Source: Ralstonia sp. NFACC01 (GTDB lineage Bacteria > Pseudomonadota > Gammaproteobacteria > Burkholderiales > Burkholderiaceae). Taken from it: a stretch of DNA of 64,000 nucleotides. A model generated the notes under the pieces. That model had not been told where the DNA came from, did not search any database, and saw only the letters and a program-made list of their open reading frames with translations. Numbering within the stretch: position 1 is the first letter of the stretch; every line of letters starts with the position of its first letter. Below, one piece after another: positions 61,671-64,000 of the stretch. Position numbers and translations under genes: made by a program. The stretch covers positions 34,885-98,884 of the forward strand of contig NZ_FOWV01000011.1 of assembly GCF_900115545.1 (NCBI RefSeq), read 5' to 3'.

Positions 61671-62645
61671 TCAGACTCGCGCCTCTGCTCGCGCTCGTAT
61701 CGCCTCGAGGTCGTGCGGAGCGGGATGCAGTTGAAGCCGTTGTCCGGCTTTAGCGATCTGACTTGGCGTATCGTGTCCCACCAACGCAGGAAGGCGACGC
61801 GATACAGCCACCAGCCCACCCAGGTTGGCCCCTGTGTCGTAGCCCATCAGTTCCAGCGCATGCACTGTATCTTCCGTGCAGATGTTCCCGGTGGCCCCAG
61901 GTGCGTACGGACAGCCGCCAATGCCACCCAGTGAAGCGTCGAAGCGGTCTGCGCCGCCGTCGATTGCCGCCAGCACATTGGCGAGCCCCATGCCTCTGGT
62001 GTTATGGAAGTGCAGCGTCAACGCCGCATTGGCCCAACGTTCACGGAACGCTCGCACCAGTGTGTTCACCTGAGTGGGATACCCCATCCCCGTGGTATCG
62101 CACAGCGTGACGTTGTCGGCGCCCAACCGCGTGTGAAAGCGCTCCACCCAGTCCAGCACGGTTGCCATCTCGACTTCGCCTTCCATCGGACAGCCGAATG
62201 CGCATGAGAGCGAGACATTGATGCGGACCCCAGCCCTGCGAGCCAATGCGGCCACTTCCTGCAGCCCGCCAAACGACTGCTCTCGGGTCATGCGCAAATT
62301 TGCGAGGTTGTGCGTTTCGGTGGCCGACATGACGAGGTTCACCTCATCCGCCCCACAGTCGATCGCGCGCTCGGCGCCCCGTACGTTCGGCACGAGCGCG
62401 CTGTACACCGTGCCAGGCACGCGGCGGACTCCTCTCATCACAGCCTCTGCGTCGGCCAGGACGGGAATCGCCTTGGGTGAAACGAATCCAGTGACTTCGA
62501 TCTTGGCTAGGCCCAAAGAAGACAGCGCATCGATCAGCGCAATCTTCTCTTCAGTGGGCACAAATGTGCATTCAGCCTGCAATCCATCCCGCGTACCGAC
62601 CTCTTGGATGTGGATGCGGCGGCGATTCCCGTTCCAGGCGCTCAT
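61671..62645 (-). CDS. mvaB: Hydroxymethylglutaryl-CoA lyase family protein
   Basis: A 324-residue HMGL-like TIM barrel with catalytic Arg19-Asp20 (TRDGLQ), the metal-binding LHFHNTRGMG and the Cys loop GGIGGCPYAPGATGN. It cleaves HMG-CoA to acetoacetate and acetyl-CoA; citramalyl-CoA is an alternative substrate in this family. ATG 62645 overlaps the CoA-transferase stop (ATGA), so the two act in one pathway, such as leucine or dicarboxylate breakdown. Confidence 0.9.
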   Translation of the reverse strand: MSAWNGNRRRIHIQEVGTRDGLQAECTFVPTEEKIALIDALSSLGLAKIEVTGFVSPKAIPVLADAEAVMRGVRRVPGTVYSALVPNVRGAERAIDCGADEVNLVMSATETHNLANLRMTREQSFGGLQEVAALARRAGVRINVSLSCAFGCPMEGEVEMATVLDWVERFHTRLGADNVTLCDTTGMGYPTQVNTLVRAFRERWANAALTLHFHNTRGMGLANVLAAIDGGADRFDASLGGIGGCPYAPGATGNICTEDTVHALELMGYDTGANLGGLVAVSRRLPALVGHDTPSQIAKAGQRLQLHPAPHDLEAIRARAEARV

Positions 62646-63670
62646 GCGATGACTCCTTTGTTCCGCAGCACGTCGATCTGATCATCGGTGATGCCAAGTT
62701 CTCGCAACACAGCATTGGTGTCCTCTCCCAAGCGCGGCGCAGCGGTACGAACGGTGCCCGGTGTGCCCTCCAATTTGGGGACCACGCCCGGTACCTCCAA
62801 CGTGTCCCCTTCACGGGTGCACTGCGAGAGGATCATGTCCCGCGCACGGTAATGCGGGTCTTCAACGATGTCCTTGGCGGTATAGACCTTGCCAGCCGGT
62901 ACGCGCGCTTCAGCCAGCAGGTACAATGCCTCTTCCACCGTCCGCAATGTCGTCCAGCTGCCAATGGCGCCATCCAGCTCTTCAACTCGGGCGACCCGGC
63001 CGGCATTATTGGCAAAGGCAGGATCGTCCGCGAGATCTGTGCGCCCGATGGTGTGCATCAAGCGCTTGAAGATGCTGTCACCATTACCAGCGATCAGGAT
63101 GTAGCCGTCGACACAACGATAGGCATTCGACGGCGCGATACCCGGCAAGGCGCTACCTGCAGGCTCTCGTACAGCACCAAACGCGCTGTACTCCGGGATC
63201 AGACTTTCCATGACATTGAGCACGGCCTCGTTCAAGGCCACGTCGATGACCTGGCCCTTGCCGCCGTTCACTTTGCGGTGGTACAGCGCAGTGAGAATGC
63301 CGATCGTGCCGTGCAACGCGGCGAGCGTGTCGCCGATTGAGATGCCGCATCGCACAGGTATGCGACCAGGCTCACCGGTGAGATGGCGCAGGCCGCCCAT
63401 GGCTTCACCGATGGCGCCGAACCCGGGCAAGTCACGGTATGGCCCCGTCTGCCCGTAGCCAGAGATACGCAACATCACCAAGCCCGGGTTCAGTTCCGAC
63501 AGCACATCCCAGCCCAGCCCCCAGCTTTCCAGCGTGCCGGGGCGAAAATTCTCAATGAGCACATCGGCTGAAGCAATCAGTTCTCGTGCAATCTCTTGCG
63601 CTTCCGGGTTGCGCAGGTCGAGCGCCACGGAGCGCTTGTTTCGCGACTGCACCTGCCACCATACGGAGGT
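62642..63670 (-). pseudogene. Class III (CaiB/BaiF) CoA-transferase, 5' end lost to IS
   Basis: About 343 residues remain, from SVWWQVQSRNKRSVALDLR to the stop, with family segments LIENFRPGTLESWGLGW, ISGYGQTGPYRDLPGFG and ALNEAVLNVMESLIPEY. Family members have about 395-400 residues; the first ~55 are missing because an IS begins at 63671. The frame runs on into the IS, giving a chimeric start that is unlikely to work. It probably supplied the CoA ester for the lyase. Confidence 0.85.
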
Positions 63671-64000
63671 TGAATCGCCCCGGCCCCAGTAGACACCTGT
63701 GAGCCTCAAACTAGAGGTTAGACAGGAGGTGCGATGAGTGCACAGAGATACACCGAAGAATTCAGGGTCGAGGCGGTCAATCAGGTCGTGGATAGAGGCC
63801 ACAGCGTGGCCGAGGTCGCGCAGCGGTTAGGCGTGAGCCAGCACAGCCTGTACCAGTGGATCAAACAGCGACGCCAGCCCGTGGCAGAGCCGCAAGGGCA
63901 GGTATCGCAATCCGAGGAGGTGCGCTGGCTCAAGGCTGAACTCAAGCGGGTGACCGAGGAGCGCGACATCCTAAAAAAGGCCGCAGCGTACTTTGCCAAG
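63671..64000 (+). mobile_element. IS3-family insertion sequence, left end
   Basis: The end TGAATCGCCCCGG (63671-63683) begins with TG as IS3-family ends do, and OrfA starts 50 bases later. The element runs off the window. It has split the CoA-transferase gene. Confidence 0.82.
63734..64000 (+). CDS. IS3-family transposase OrfA (partial)
   Basis: The first 89 residues: helix-turn-helix (VAEVAQRLGVSQHSLYQWIK) followed by a leucine-zipper-like helix (VRWLKAELKRVTEERDILKKA). AGGAGG precedes the ATG. A6G at 63971-63977 within ILKKA is the usual -1 frameshift site that fuses OrfA to the DDE OrfB, which must lie beyond the edge. Confidence 0.92.
   Translation, partial: MSAQRYTEEFRVEAVNQVVDRGHSVAEVAQRLGVSQHSLYQWIKQRRQPVAEPQGQVSQSEEVRWLKAELKRVTEERDILKKAAAYFAK

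Noticed and set aside
1..64000. tRNA or rRNA genes
   Set aside because: I found no cloverleaf or rRNA-like sequence; the prophage junctions are dif-like rather than tRNA-derived.

Overview
The window is GC-rich and reads like a member of the Burkholderiaceae, most probably Ralstonia. This rests on the PHA synthase, phasin, MaoC-Pta and acetate kinase gene set, the Ralstonia-style DUF3701 tyrosine recombinase, and the IS3-family element at the right edge. I worked by eye, so family names are recognitions rather than search results.

Region 1 (1-11.7 kb, plus strand) is one long operon. It encodes a PHA-synthase-like protein, a three-gene RbbA-type ABC export system with its outer-membrane and membrane-fusion partners, a phasin-like protein, a MaoC-phosphotransacetylase fusion and acetate kinase. 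A near-ideal class II FNR-type promoter sits in front of it, which points to low-oxygen carbon and energy storage.

Region 2 (11.77-23.88 kb) is a compact ~12.1 kb prophage and the most striking object here. It has no tail genes and no integrase. It carries an XRE repressor, an HUH rolling-circle initiator, a packaging-type ATPase, a 264-residue capsid protein with a visible internal duplication (two LPFTN-led halves, a double jelly-roll pattern like phage PM2), many one-helix membrane proteins, a lysozyme and a spike candidate. It is bounded by dif-like sites that share 17 identical bases. I read it as a PM2/corticovirus-like provirus that integrates through host XerCD.

Region 3 (24.3-30.6 kb, minus strand) holds a three-gene ABC-three-component (ABC-3C) conflict system: a nuclease-like effector, a small middle protein and a Rad50-like ATPase. 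It is followed by the wreck of one tyrosine recombinase and an intact one with a palindromic site in front of it.

Region 4 (30.8-50.3 kb, minus strand) is an array of Sec-exported YD/RHS proteins. There are two ~1,820-residue polymorphic-toxin-like paralogues with different C-termini. One ends in an L,D-transpeptidase-like domain followed by a periplasmic candidate immunity protein; the other is followed by a Sel1-repeat membrane protein. There are also two YD/TIG proteins with variable numbers of ~115-residue beta repeats, a frameshifted third one, and a decayed comM fragment.

Region 5 (50.7-61.5 kb, plus strand) has a MauG-like dihaem peroxidase and then a tightly coupled, unorthodox type II secretion operon (G-F-E-L-M-C-D plus three more pseudopilins) whose secretin ends in a cohesin-like domain. 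Region 4 could be its cargo; this is inference. Region 6 (61.6-64 kb) has an HMG-CoA lyase and a class III CoA-transferase that has been cut by an IS3-family insertion.
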